Shown: positions 25,662-36,300 of the stretch, piece by piece
Numbering within the stretch: the first letter of the stretch is position 1
How the letters are laid out: every line of letters begins with the position of its first letter
NCBI GenBank assembly: GCA_020630015.1
Contig: JAHDCF010000007.1
Span: forward strand, 1 to 64,000
Length of the DNA: 64,000 nt
Direction of reading: 5' to 3'
Origin: Planktomarina sp.
GTDB taxonomy: Bacteria; Pseudomonadota; Alphaproteobacteria; Rhodobacterales; Rhodobacteraceae
Notes under the pieces: generated by a model
Seen by the model: the letters and a program-made list of their open reading frames with translations, nothing else
Database searches by the model: none
What the model was told of the DNA's origin: nothing
Translations under genes and position numbers: made by a program

Positions 25662-27077
25662 ATGAGATGTCCCAAGTTTTTCAAGGTCTTTGCGATTGCG
25701 CTTGCCCTTGTTGCCACAGGTCCTGTTTTTGCAAATGAAACGGCCGGTGAGGTTTACCTAAAGGCGGAAGCTTTACGTTTGAATGCGACTTCCGACGAAG
25801 ATTTGACAACCGCGTTAAAGCTCTTCCGAAAAGCCGCTGATATGGGTAAGGGGGGCGCCTATTACCGCATCGGCGCTATCGAACTCCATTTTGGGCGCAA
25901 ACAAGAGGCCATGAAAGCCTGGGAAAAAGCATCCGGAATTGGGAGCGCATCAGCGAAAATTTTGCTTGCAAAAACCCATGCAACTGGTGGTTTTGGAGAA
26001 CATAGCGATCCGTCGAAAGGCGTTCCTGTTTTGGAAGGTCTCGCAAATGATCCCGCCCAGAAGCGTGCAATTTTTGCATTGGCTGAGCTTTTGGAAACAG
26101 GATCAGGAACAAAAAAAGACGCACCGCGCGCTGTCTCTTTGTTTCAAGCGCTGGCAGAAACCGGCGATCCGCGCGCGCAACGTAAAGTGGGTCGGTATTA
26201 CTTGCGTGGTTTTCCCGCAGGTGGAATTACCATGAATTTGGAAACGGCCGAGAATTGGATGAAAAGGGCGGCCGCCGGTGGTTCCAAAAGTGCGCAAAAG
26301 GATCTTGGTCAAGTTTATATTTTGATGGGCCAATCTTCGAACGCTTTTGAGGCCCTTCAAACATCCGTCGCACAAGGTGTGCCTGGTGCTGAAGCTGATT
26401 TAGCCAATGGGCATTATCGCAAACTCTTCGCCGAACAGTCTGACGTAAACAAAGGTCGGCGAGATCTGAAAACCTTGGCGGAGGGCGGGGATGTTTACGC
26501 GGCCCGGCATGCCCTGCGTCATCATGAGCGGAAGTCCCGCCGCTTGAAAGAGCTGGATCATGAGTTGGTGGTCCAGAAATTATGGGCAGCGTCAAAAGCC
26601 GGTGATCGCATTGCTCCAACTGTTTTAAGCCGATTTTATCGTCGTCTCGATTGGATGTTTGCTGATGAAAAAGAAAAATTGGCGGAACTTGTCGAACAAT
26701 TCCCGGCGCAACTGGGGCCGTCGGGCGTTGCTGCGGACAAGATCACGATCATGTATGACAAAGACGATCATCGAACTTCGCGACGGGCAGCCGTCGATTT
26801 TATTCAAGATTTAAAAGGCCCAGAATATGTTGCCGCTGCTTTGCGCCTAAGATCGATAGAACGGACATCGTTTGTTTATCTTGTGCAATCAGAACTCAAA
26901 AAATTGGGCTACTATAATGCCCAAGTTTCTGGTGTCGCAGGTCGGAAGACGTTGCAAGCGATGTTGGATTATTGTGCAGCGAATGGCGCACTAAGTGAAT
27001 GCTTGCATGGCCCGTTGTTATTTAGCACATCCAAACTGGTTGCCGAGTTTTTGGCTGATGACGAAAGGCGGCTCTGA
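25662..27077 (+). CDS. Secreted SEL1/TPR-repeat protein with C-terminal PG-binding-like segment (copy A)
   Basis: About 471 residues from the ATG at 25662. The signal peptide is MRCPKFFKVFAIALALVATGPVFA. SEL1-like repeats follow (AADMGKGGAYYRIGAIELHFG; LLETGSGTKKDAPRAVSLFQALAETGDPRAQRKVGRYY; ANGHYRKLF). The C-terminal part has RLRSIERTSFVYLVQSELKKLGYYNAQVSG, resembling a peptidoglycan-binding type 1 repeat, and ends with a conserved HGPLLFSTS block. A clear paralog lies at 44534-45931, with about half the residues identical by eye. The family resembles AlgK-type periplasmic scaffolds of polysaccharide export, and this copy sits beside glycosyltransferases. Function is inferred. Confidence 0.75.
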   Translation: MRCPKFFKVFAIALALVATGPVFANETAGEVYLKAEALRLNATSDEDLTTALKLFRKAADMGKGGAYYRIGAIELHFGRKQEAMKAWEKASGIGSASAKILLAKTHATGGFGEHSDPSKGVPVLEGLANDPAQKRAIFALAELLETGSGTKKDAPRAVSLFQALAETGDPRAQRKVGRYYLRGFPAGGITMNLETAENWMKRAAAGGSKSAQKDLGQVYILMGQSSNAFEALQTSVAQGVPGAEADLANGHYRKLFAEQSDVNKGRRDLKTLAEGGDVYAARHALRHHERKSRRLKELDHELVVQKLWAASKAGDRIAPTVLSRFYRRLDWMFADEKEKLAELVEQFPAQLGPSGVAADKITIMYDKDDHRTSRRAAVDFIQDLKGPEYVAAALRLRSIERTSFVYLVQSELKKLGYYNAQVSGVAGRKTLQAMLDYCAANGALSECLHGPLLFSTSKLVAEFLADDERRL

Positions 27078-27625
27078 CAGCTTTCGTTTCCACGCCAAAG
27101 TTTGACGCGGAAGAAGCCAGAATATTCACCTGTGCACTTGAACTTGTTGAAAGTTCTAAACCCGATGCGTCGCGGTTCATAACTTCTTCAAAAGACAAGG
27201 CCCAATATTTTGAAAACTTTTAAATGCGCCATGAAACATTCTTTTGATCGCGCTGAACCGTGCAAAGTTTCACTTGGCTTATGGCAAGTCGAAAACAATT
27301 TGTGGAGGCGGTGCACCGATAACTGTGCTCCCTGCTAGATTCAAAATTTGTGCGTGATTTTTTGGCTCGTGTATTTTTTGTGATCTGCGTGGAGTCGCAC
27401 ATCTTTGGAGGAGGATGGATGTTTAAGCCAAATGTACACCTCGTAGACGAAAATCAGCGATCAGCATTTCGGGTACGCCCAATGGTTTTGCTATTCAGTC
27501 TTTAATTTCAGCGTCAAATCTTTTGAGTGATGGTGAAGAAAACATGGCGCAGTATTTACGAAATTTAACATGTGTAATACTCTGGCCTAGAGTGATCATC
27601 CTGCTTTGACCAAGGGCCGAACCGC
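27078..27625. other. Long spacer before the monooxygenase gene
   Basis: About 550 bases without a well-supported gene. The first 130 bases keep an open frame with a coding look (FDAEEARIFTCALELVESSK...FENF) but with no ATG, GTG or TTG start, so it may be the tail of a lost gene. A 28-codon ORF with a strong Shine-Dalgarno lies at 27419-27505. A TAATAC hexamer at 27575-27580 could be a -10 for the monooxygenase gene, but its -35 is poor. Confidence 0.35.
27419..27505 (+). CDS. Possible 28-residue small ORF
   Basis: ATG at 27419 is preceded by GGAGGAGG with about five bases between, the strongest Shine-Dalgarno in this region. The reading frame is MFKPNVHLVDENQRSAFRVRP followed by VLLFSL-type residues and TAA at 27505. 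It is too short for the ORF track. It may be a true small protein, a regulatory leader peptide, or the broken N-terminus of a lost gene; nothing else decides between these. Confidence 0.22.
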   Translation: MFKPNVHLVDENQRSAFRVRPMVLLFSL

Positions 27626-29560
27626 ATGCAATATCATTTGAATGGATTTAAACCCGGAAACTATCAGGTTCCGGATGCGGCCCGTAAACCTTATCCTGAT
27701 CCCCCGATTGAGGATTTGCCCTCCAAAGTGGATGTGTTGATTGTGGGCACGGGGCCTGCGGGCCTGACTATGGCGCGCCAAATGGCTGAATTTCACGACA
27801 TAAAAACCTGCATCGTTGATAAGTCTTCCGGGCCTTTGCTTTTTGGGCGGGCCGATGGGATTTCATGCCGAACCATCGAAATAATGGAGGCGTTCAACAG
27901 CAGCGATATGGTGGTCAAAGAGACCTATCAACTGATGCAAAACACGTTTTGGGAGCCGAACCCAGACAACCCGCAACACATTCGGCGCAAAGAAAAGATC
28001 GCCGATGCACGGATTGGCCTGTCAGAGTTCACCCATGGAATCGTTAATCAGGCGCGTTTGCATGAATTGTTGTTGGATGGGATGGAAAATTCAGTGTCGG
28101 CATTGCGCCCGCATTACAGCCGCGAATTTGTGTCATTGGACATTGATGAAAACCTGACACAAGATTTGGATGCTTATCCCATTACAGCCACGTTTCGTCG
28201 TGTGGATGCAGAAGGGCAGGGCAGGTCTGAAACCGTCAAAGCACGCTTTATCATCGGAAGTGACGGTGGGCACAGTCAGGTCCGCCGAAGTCTTGGGATT
28301 GAATTGCAAGGGGATTCCGCGAACAAATCCTGGGGTGTTATGGATATTCTTTTGAATACCGATTTCCCTGACATCCGCGTGAAAAGTTTTATTCAATCCA
28401 AGGATCATGGCGCCGTCATGACAATCCCACGTGAGGGGGGATATCTGATCCGCTTCTATGTCGAAATGGATATGATAGAAGAGGGGAAGCGCGCCACCGA
28501 ATTAGAAGTTACAGAAAAAGATCTGATCGCAAAGGCGCAAAAGATTTTCCATCCGTATACTTTGGATGTGAAAGAGGTTGCCTGGTGGTCGATCTATTCG
28601 GTGGGTCAGCGTATTGCTGACAGATTTGATAACCGCCCGGCAGACAGCCCGGAAAGTGTTATGCCGCGCGCGTTTCTTGCTGGTGACGCATGCCATACCC
28701 ACAGCCCAAAAGGGGGGTGGGGCCTGAACACGTCGTTGCCTGATACGTTCAATCTGGGATGGAAGCTTGCATCGGTGCTTTTGCGGAAAAGCGATCCCAA
28801 ATTGCTGGCCACATACGGGACGGAACGCCGCAAGGTCGCTCAACATCTGATCAACGCCGACAAAGAGCTTTCGAAACTAGTGGCAACACGCCCGGCGGCC
28901 AGTGATACATCCGAAAAGGCCCGGGTGGATACCGCAGAAATCGAAGCTTTTATGAAACGTCAAAGCGGATTTGTAAGCGGGACTTCGATTGAATACTTCC
29001 CATCTTACATTTGCACCGGTCATGAAAATCAGAGACTGGCGCCGGGCTTTAAAATTGGTCAGCGATTCCATTCCGCCCTGGCCACACGAATGGCGGACGG
29101 CAAGCATCAACATCTTGGGCATTTGGTGAAGGCCGACGGGCGGTGGCGTATTTTCCTTTTTGCCGGGGCTGAAGATCCTACAGACGTGGCGTCAGAGGCT
29201 TACAAGTTTGTCGATTTCTTGGCCAATGATGCGGCTTCGCCCTTGCGAAGATATACCCCCAAAGGCCGGGATCCGGACTCAGTGATCGATACTTATGCCG
29301 TGTTTCAGCAAAAGGATCTTTCCATGCATGATCTGCATGATTTTCTTTGGCCCGCAAAAGGCAAATATGGTTTGCGCGACTATGAAAAGGTCTTTCACCC
29401 GCAAGACGGCAATGATGCGTATGATTTACGCGGTATTGATCGACACGCCGGATGTGTGGTTGTTGTGCGCCCCGATCAACACGTGGCGACAATTTTGCCC
29501 GTTTCCGATCACGATGCGCTGTCCGCCTTTTTTGATTGTTTTATGCTGCCGCATCTATAG
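27626..29560 (+). CDS. FAD-dependent aromatic hydroxylase (phenol 2-monooxygenase / 3-hydroxybenzoate 4-monooxygenase type)
   Basis: 644 residues, the usual length for the MobA/PhhA flavoprotein hydroxylases. The FAD Rossmann motif is LIVGTGPAGLTMARQMAEF near residue 38, the DG motif is FIIGSDGGHSQVRRSLG, and the GD motif is RAFLAGDACHTHSPKGGWG followed by LNTSLPDTFNLGWKLA. The last 200 residues match the thioredoxin-like dimerisation domain (RFHSALATRMADGKHQHLG; HDLHDFLWPAKGKYGLRDYEKV). It adds one oxygen atom to a phenolic ring using NAD(P)H. No ring-cleavage genes are adjacent, so the pathway is not complete locally. Confidence 0.88.
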   Translation: MQYHLNGFKPGNYQVPDAARKPYPDPPIEDLPSKVDVLIVGTGPAGLTMARQMAEFHDIKTCIVDKSSGPLLFGRADGISCRTIEIMEAFNSSDMVVKETYQLMQNTFWEPNPDNPQHIRRKEKIADARIGLSEFTHGIVNQARLHELLLDGMENSVSALRPHYSREFVSLDIDENLTQDLDAYPITATFRRVDAEGQGRSETVKARFIIGSDGGHSQVRRSLGIELQGDSANKSWGVMDILLNTDFPDIRVKSFIQSKDHGAVMTIPREGGYLIRFYVEMDMIEEGKRATELEVTEKDLIAKAQKIFHPYTLDVKEVAWWSIYSVGQRIADRFDNRPADSPESVMPRAFLAGDACHTHSPKGGWGLNTSLPDTFNLGWKLASVLLRKSDPKLLATYGTERRKVAQHLINADKELSKLVATRPAASDTSEKARVDTAEIEAFMKRQSGFVSGTSIEYFPSYICTGHENQRLAPGFKIGQRFHSALATRMADGKHQHLGHLVKADGRWRIFLFAGAEDPTDVASEAYKFVDFLANDAASPLRRYTPKGRDPDSVIDTYAVFQQKDLSMHDLHDFLWPAKGKYGLRDYEKVFHPQDGNDAYDLRGIDRHAGCVVVVRPDQHVATILPVSDHDALSAFFDCFMLPHL

Positions 29561-29811
29561 GCACAGTTTCGGTCCACGACTGCGACCTGAACAATCCATT
29601 CATTCGTGGGCAAAGCGCTTGATGCCCGCCGAACATACCAAGGCGGAACCGACTGAAACAGATCGCACCACTTTCCTCGCTCAACCCTTTGGATTTTAAG
29701 CCTGCTTCAATAAATCTGGAATTGTGTTGCTTTTACACCCGTGTCTTGAAATCCTGCGGTCAGACCAACGCACGATCATCGTAGCGAGACCTTTGGGGGA
29801 GGGATGGATCC

Positions 29812-31995
29812 ATGACCAATCAAAACGCGCCGACATATGTTTTAAATTATGACGCCGAACACGGGGTGGCATCGACATGGTTGATGGATGTAACCGCGCC
29901 CAACCTTTTTATACCCGTTCCCGGTTCAGCACCTGAAACCACCTTGGTGGGGCAGAAATTCTGTGCCGTCGGAAACTATCTTTTGCAATATGATTTGGGG
30001 ACATTGCAAAATGATCCTGCGGTTGTGGAATATTCTTTGTATCCATTGGATCCGGGTTCCCCTTTGGGACAGACTCCGGTGAAAAAAGGTGTCTGGGATA
30101 AGAACAAATTTTGGCTTTATCGCGATCATTATACCTGGGACACAAGTGAAGTGAATTTCTTGGAACTGGTCCCCATGACCGGGTACGTGATGTGTTTCAT
30201 GCCAACCGAAACGCGCGGTTCATTTAAGTTGTTCAGCTTTGATGCGGCTGAGGATTGTTCTTCCATCACAGATCCATTGTCCAAAGGCATGGCACCACAA
30301 GATGTGTTCGCCGAAATTGGCAAAGGCAGTCATTTGGTGCCCATGGGCAATTATGTATTGGAATGGATCCCAGCCAAGACAACCTATCGTCTTTGGAACT
30401 TTGACCCGCAATGCACACATCCGCTCAGCATGCCAGCTTTGGCCACAATCCAAAGCATGGTGATAGGGCAAAACAGCAAGCTGATCCCAATGGGGGATTA
30501 TATTTTGGAAACCATACCAGATGGTGCAGGGTTAAAATTTCGGTTGTGGGGCTTTGATCCCACCGAACCAGACCCGCTGACTGGCCCATTGAGCTTGGGG
30601 TCATTGCCGTCAGAATTCAGCCCGGATACAGATATAACCTCATTCCAACCTTTGGTTCCTATTGACAAGGAAAATGCAGCGACACCCGGCACAATGGATT
30701 TTATGCGCGACACAGTGGATCACGTGGTGGTGTATATGTTGGAAAGCCGAACCTTGGATAATGTTCTGGGTTGGCTGTATGAAAACAACTCCGCGACAAT
30801 CAATTACGTTAACGCCGAGGCCCCTTATAAAGGGAACTCACTTTCCAACAAAAATTTTGATGCCCAAGGGAAAGCATACCCAGTTTATAAATTCGAAGGT
30901 GGAAAACTGAGTACGGAATTTGAACTTTCATCGCCCAAAATAGATCCGTTTCACGCCACATCCGATTGCGTATTCCAACAATTCAGCGGCGGGTTTCAAA
31001 GCTATCTCAACGGGGATGCCGCCGATATGGGTGGGTTTGTTATAAACAACGCCAGCGCAGAGCCGATGGCAAGCTTTTCCCCCGAACAATTGCCCGTCTT
31101 AAATGGATTGGCGGCCAGTTATGGTGTGTGTGATGAGTGGTTTTCACCGATGCCAGGCGGCACCGTGGCAAACCGAGGATTTGCGGCGTCGGGATCGAAT
31201 TACAATGTTGTTGTGAACTATGAAAGTGATCCCCAGTACAGCCTTCTGGCCGACAATCCCCAACGGCAATCGGTTTGGAAAGTCCTCAGCAACAATGGGG
31301 TGACAGATTGGAAAATCTATTACTCCGTTGAATGGCAAAACGCAGTCTTTACTTATCACTTGTACATGCGCAACCAACTGCCCAGTGTCGATGCCGCCAA
31401 GGATAACTATGTGCAGACACTGGATCAGTTTTATGCGGATGTGACCAATGGCACTTTGCCGAAATTCAGCTTTGTTGAACCCGCTTGGATCGCGCCGAAT
31501 GGGGCAACATCTTATCATCCCGGGGCCAGTGGCGATATGGTTCCGGCGGAAAAGGCCCTGAAGGATCTTTATGATGCCCTGCGCGCATCCCCAAAATGGG
31601 ATCGCACAGCCTTGGTTATTACGTTTTCAAAGGGTGGCGGAATGTATGATCACGTTTCAACTCCAAAGGCCACACCCGGTTGGCCCCGCGATAAGGCCGA
31701 TGGTTTCAATTACGATGTCTTTGGTCCAAGGGTTCCCACAATCATTGTGTCATCACGGGTGCCTGAAAACACCGTTTTCCGAAGCGGCATTGCCAACCCA
31801 TTTGAGGCCTCTTCGATCCTATCAACCGTATTAGAATGGCAAGGCATTCCAAGGGCGCGATGGGGGCTTGGGGATCGGGTGCCAACGGCACCTACTTTTG
31901 AAACGGTTTTCCAATTGGACAAGCCGCGAACGGATAAACCGCAATACAAGCTGCCATATGACAGCAAATTTCCACCAAATAATGGGAAGGCATAA
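29812..31995 (+). CDS. Phosphoesterase (phospholipase C/acid phosphatase) family protein with N-terminal repeats; metal site degenerate
   Basis: 727 residues. Residues 48-265 hold four copies of a beta-type unit, for example LVPMTGYVMCFMP...FKLFSFD, LVPMGNYVLEWIP...YRLWNFDP and LIPMGDYILETIP...FRLWGFDP. From about 303 the PF04185 phosphoesterase fold begins: DHVVVYMLESRTLDNVLGW corresponds to the family ENRSFD motif, but the metal-binding Asn is Ser (S312). The nucleophile block GGTVANRGFAASG keeps Thr and NR. The late YDEHGG motif is FSKGGGMYDHV (605-614), so the acidic metal ligands are lost. There is no signal peptide. It is probably a non-enzymatic or altered member. The next gene starts three bases after its stop. 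Confidence 0.75.
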   Translation: MTNQNAPTYVLNYDAEHGVASTWLMDVTAPNLFIPVPGSAPETTLVGQKFCAVGNYLLQYDLGTLQNDPAVVEYSLYPLDPGSPLGQTPVKKGVWDKNKFWLYRDHYTWDTSEVNFLELVPMTGYVMCFMPTETRGSFKLFSFDAAEDCSSITDPLSKGMAPQDVFAEIGKGSHLVPMGNYVLEWIPAKTTYRLWNFDPQCTHPLSMPALATIQSMVIGQNSKLIPMGDYILETIPDGAGLKFRLWGFDPTEPDPLTGPLSLGSLPSEFSPDTDITSFQPLVPIDKENAATPGTMDFMRDTVDHVVVYMLESRTLDNVLGWLYENNSATINYVNAEAPYKGNSLSNKNFDAQGKAYPVYKFEGGKLSTEFELSSPKIDPFHATSDCVFQQFSGGFQSYLNGDAADMGGFVINNASAEPMASFSPEQLPVLNGLAASYGVCDEWFSPMPGGTVANRGFAASGSNYNVVVNYESDPQYSLLADNPQRQSVWKVLSNNGVTDWKIYYSVEWQNAVFTYHLYMRNQLPSVDAAKDNYVQTLDQFYADVTNGTLPKFSFVEPAWIAPNGATSYHPGASGDMVPAEKALKDLYDALRASPKWDRTALVITFSKGGGMYDHVSTPKATPGWPRDKADGFNYDVFGPRVPTIIVSSRVPENTVFRSGIANPFEASSILSTVLEWQGIPRARWGLGDRVPTAPTFETVFQLDKPRTDKPQYKLPYDSKFPPNNGKA

Positions 31996-31998
31996 ACA

Positions 31999-33312
31999 AT
32001 GGGTTTGTACGAATATTTCTTAGGGGCCCAAAGCGATCTTGAAAAGTTCTTTCCAGCGCCCAACCTTTTGAACCCTGACCTCGGTTTGCATTCATTTGCG
32101 GATGTTGTTGGCCACTTCACCAATCAATCGTTGAAGGCAGACGGATTTATAGATGCATCTGCGAAGGTAGAGCTGAACGCCGGACAAGTGATCGTCGCGC
32201 TGCATAATATGCCCGACGAAGACACGGCCGCGATTTTCAGTGATTTGCATCAACAATTCTTCAGTGCTGAAAATGCGGGAATGGCCCTGAATGGGAAAGC
32301 CTTGCTTGAACAGCTGAATGTATGGAACCCGATGGAAGGCTATCCCGTGAATGGAAATCCGGCGGATGGTGATTGCAAATGGCACCTTTTTCCGCCGCTG
32401 GGTTTGAATGTGATGGGTCAGATGGGCATGTTGTTGATGCACTACCCGCCCTGGCAAGCATTGGAAAACGCAACCTTTATCGATTGCATGACCGTGCATC
32501 GTTGGAACACGATCTTACATGCGGTTGGAATCCCCACAGACCAAGTCAGCTTTTATCGCACGATCGTGGATGTGAATCCCATTGCGGCCCCCGGTTCAGG
32601 GCAAAGCGAATACCCCAATGATTATTTTCCCATCATGATGGCATCAGCATTTTTCGATGGCGCGCCTGATCGCAATTACATTCGTGGAATGTTGGGGTTC
32701 TACTTGAACGGGCCGAATGCCGCGGGAGAAGAGTACACGTTGCCATTGTTGGTGTGTGGATCCCCCCTTTATGACCCGCAAGCCCCCGGGTGGTTTCGAA
32801 CGGCTTTCAAAGAAGAAATGCCCACCGATGAAAACGGAACTCCGGTATCGAACGTGTTGCAAACCGGAAGTGTACAGATCAATCCGGCCTATCCCAGAAA
32901 GACACCGTACATGATCGCCAATCACATGATTGCGGCAGGGGTGACGGGCCGCTGTACCGATGATCCATCAAAAATTCCTGACATCCGCATGTATGAGGCG
33001 CAAGACTGTACCGCCGCATCATTTCTTTATGAATATGTGCAAAACCCCAATATTGATCCGGCCGAAGCAAAGGCACGCGCGGCAACGCGGTGGTTTGGCA
33101 ATCCCGAAGGTATCGGGCCGCCAACACCGCCTGACCCAAAGGATGCGCAGATTTTATGTGCCTTGGCCCAAATGGATCTTTACTTTAGCCCGACACCGAC
33201 ACCCCATCCCACCTATACCTTTGAAGAGGCGATGGAACGTTGCGCGGGGGCCGACAACAAAACTTGCGGCTGTAAAATCGGGCCGGGCAGTGGGGATGAC
33301 GGCGCGCCTTAA
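31999..33312 (+). CDS. Protein of unknown function, partner of phosphoesterase-like gene
   Basis: 437 residues without signal peptide or membrane span; I recognise no family. It is rich in Pro, Asn and aromatic residues (CKWHLFPPLGLNVMGQMGMLLMHYPPW; VDVNPIAAPGSGQSEYPNDYFP) and ends in a Cys-rich tail (CAGADNKTCGCKIGPGSGDD). The three-base gap after the phosphoesterase-like gene makes co-translation very likely. The stop overlaps the convergent cyclase gene by four bases. The pairing suggests that the two proteins form a complex or act on the same ligand. Confidence 0.65.
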   Translation: MGLYEYFLGAQSDLEKFFPAPNLLNPDLGLHSFADVVGHFTNQSLKADGFIDASAKVELNAGQVIVALHNMPDEDTAAIFSDLHQQFFSAENAGMALNGKALLEQLNVWNPMEGYPVNGNPADGDCKWHLFPPLGLNVMGQMGMLLMHYPPWQALENATFIDCMTVHRWNTILHAVGIPTDQVSFYRTIVDVNPIAAPGSGQSEYPNDYFPIMMASAFFDGAPDRNYIRGMLGFYLNGPNAAGEEYTLPLLVCGSPLYDPQAPGWFRTAFKEEMPTDENGTPVSNVLQTGSVQINPAYPRKTPYMIANHMIAAGVTGRCTDDPSKIPDIRMYEAQDCTAASFLYEYVQNPNIDPAEAKARAATRWFGNPEGIGPPTPPDPKDAQILCALAQMDLYFSPTPTPHPTYTFEEAMERCAGADNKTCGCKIGPGSGDDGAP

Positions 33313-36300
33313 TCCAGAACTTGGAATGTTGGCACCGCCTCTTTGATCCCCTTAAGCTGCAACGGATCGCGCGGTGTGCATGGGATGTGATCTTTGATCA
33401 GTTCAAATGTGTCTTTGGACACCAAAATTGTTCCGGGGGCCGCGGCGGTTTCCAAACGCGCGGCCAAATTCACCGCGCGCCCGATTATGGTGTAATCCAT
33501 GCGGGCGCGACTGCCGAAATTCCCCACGGCACAAACCCCTGTGTGAATGCCGGTGCGGGCTTGCAGCTTTACGCCGTAATCCCTTTCCCATTCGCCTTGC
33601 AAATGTGACAAACGGGTGCGCATTTCTTTGGCCATTTCCACACAGGCCAAGGCATCTTGTTGGGTGCCACGGGTTTCCGGATCACCAAAGAAAATCAAAA
33701 TTGCATCGCCCACAAACTTGTCAATGGTGGCGCCATGGGCAAGTGCGACATCCGACATTTCCGAGAGATACGCATTCAAAACCGTTTTCAACGTATTGGC
33801 GTCCAAGTTTTCTGCGATTTCGGTAAAACCCACCAAATCCGAAAAGAAAACCGTCAAGGTTTTCCGTTCGGACTGCACGCCCACGTCTTGGTCTTGATGA
33901 AACATCGATCGATAGACCTGAGGGGAAAGATATTTTGACAGCTTATTTGCAACGGCGGCCAACGCCTCTGACTTCGCAGACAGTTCCTGCGTGCGATCTG
34001 CGATCTCTCGTTCCAGACCTTCGTAAAGCTGCGCGTTTTCCATTGAAATCGCTGTTTGCGCCGCCAACATTTCGGCAATGCCCAGATGATCTGTTACAAA
34101 TGCACCGGGTGTTAGATTATTTTCAAGATACACAATCCCGACAACGGAATCTGCACGCTGTATTGGCAGGCACAGGGCGGACTTGGTGGCACGCGTTTTG
34201 AAAAATGGATCTTGACCAAACCTTGGATCTTGAACCGCGTGATCCAAACAGACAGCCGTTTTGGTCTGATAAACATAATTGATAAGGGACAATGGCAAAT
34301 CCAATGGGCTTGCTATCAGGGCATTTTGGGGGGTGATCTTGTCACCAGTCTGCGCATCATAATCCGTTTCGATGCGATACCCATCTTCATCATGGTTCAA
34401 GAATACACCGCGCTGCGCGCCCGTGTTTTGAAGCAAAATTAGCATGGACCGTTGCAACAGCTTTTCTTGCGAGACCTCACCCGAAATGGCCCGTGCAGCT
34501 GACATGACTGCCTCAAGATTCATGGCGTCTTGTGTGGTGCCGGAATCGCCGTGTTTGGATTGGGATGTTGGGATTGCCCCACCCATTTGCGAGACCTTGC
34601 CCTGCGCGCCCCACCGGTCAAACAGCGCACGTGCCGCATCCATGTGGGCTTTGGCGGCGATGATCAGGCCTGCACCAGTGCAGATGGAAGCAGCCATTTC
34701 ATGGGCTTTGGCTTGATCGCGGATATACCCACGATTGCCCGCCGCATCTATTGCGCATTCGAACTGTTGCAATGCGGTGGTGATGTCACCGTTCAGGGCC
34801 GCATATTGCCCGTTCATCATCATCGCCAAATGGCCATAATTTTCGGGGTTGTGGTTCGCCCAAAGGGTCATCTTTGCCAGATGCCCATCCATCTTGGTGC
34901 GCAACTTTTTGGCCTTTGCGGGCGTGGCGGTTTGTAATTGATGGGCATAGGTTAAAAACGCCAAAAGGCGGAACCGCACCGATTGGGGCAGGGACATCAC
35001 ACTGTCGATCAGCGGTTCTTGCGCCTCAATAAAGGGCTGTGCGCCCTCGTAATCATCATACATGCAATGCACTTCGGCTTTGTAGATATTGTAATTTGCT
35101 ACTCCTGTCAGGAAGGATCGATCCTTCATTCCGGCCAAACATTCGGCTTCGTCAAACCCATCATCACTCAGTGAGAATTGATCATGGGTGGCGCCGGCAA
35201 AGTTTTTGAGCAATTGCAAAAACAATGTGCCGGAATCCAAACTGTCGCGATATTGGCAGTCACGCACGATTTCCATGTAATCTGAGTGCTGCGAAATGGC
35301 TGACGGAATATCAAGCCTCGGATCCCAAATAATGCAATCTTGGGCGTTATAGGCCAGATACAAAAGATCCCCTGAATGATATCCAGATTCAATTCCGCGT
35401 TTGAACCAATCCGTCAGGCTGCCCCAATGATGGGTCCAGTGGTGAATGAACATGCCATAAACGTAAATGATCCGGGATTTCAGCCCGATATCTTCGAATG
35501 TATCATTCATCTTCAAAGCCAATTTGCCGTATTCAAGCCCCTTGGCGGGATCATCCAACCCCCCACACAGCAACATTCCATAAGCAGCAAAAGCAAAGGC
35601 AGTTTCGGCTGAATTTCCGTGTAGCAACGACAGATTGACGGATTTCAAAACCACATAGTAGAACATGTTGCCCGCGCCAGATAAGAACGCTGCGGGGAAG
35701 ATTTCCATCAGCAATTCGACAGAAACGGTTATCGTTTCATCATCCATCCGTTGGGAAAAAGCCAAGTCGGCAACGCTGCGATCGCCTAAATTTTTGGCCA
35801 CGGCTTTGATTTCGGCCTGCAGCTGTGCATCGCTGATTGATTGCTTGATTGGAATGCCCAAAAGGGACAACCCCTGCAAGGCGGCATCAATACTTTGCTT
35901 CATCCGCCCCAAGGTCGAATACTGCCGCGTGCGCATGGCTAAGATTTTCGCCTTCTCCAGCGGTGAAGCAACATGTTCCAAAGCGCGAGTCAATTCTGCG
36001 TCCGCGGTGTCATGTTGGCCCGTCAAATACGTGGCCTGCGCCAAGGACATGGACACATCTTTTGCCAATTCATATGTATTGGCCCAAGCGTCTTCTGCCA
36101 AAAATTTCTGCGCATTTTGCGCATAATGAAGCGCCGCCGGATATGCCGCTGAATTATGCGCCGACCGTGCTGCCATCAGATTGAAACTGGCAAGACCTTC
36201 TTGTTCTTTCGGATCCGCAATCAATGCGCTGCCATCATTGAGATGGCGCACAATGATCATCAATTGGTCCAAAGCGGGCGGGCCAGAGATATTTTGCAAC

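Noticed and set aside
15745-27625. Genomic island bounded by a duplicated tRNA-Ser end
   Set aside because: I looked for a second copy of the tRNA 3' sequence (GGTTCGAATCCCTGAG) downstream and did not see one, so attachment sites are not called.
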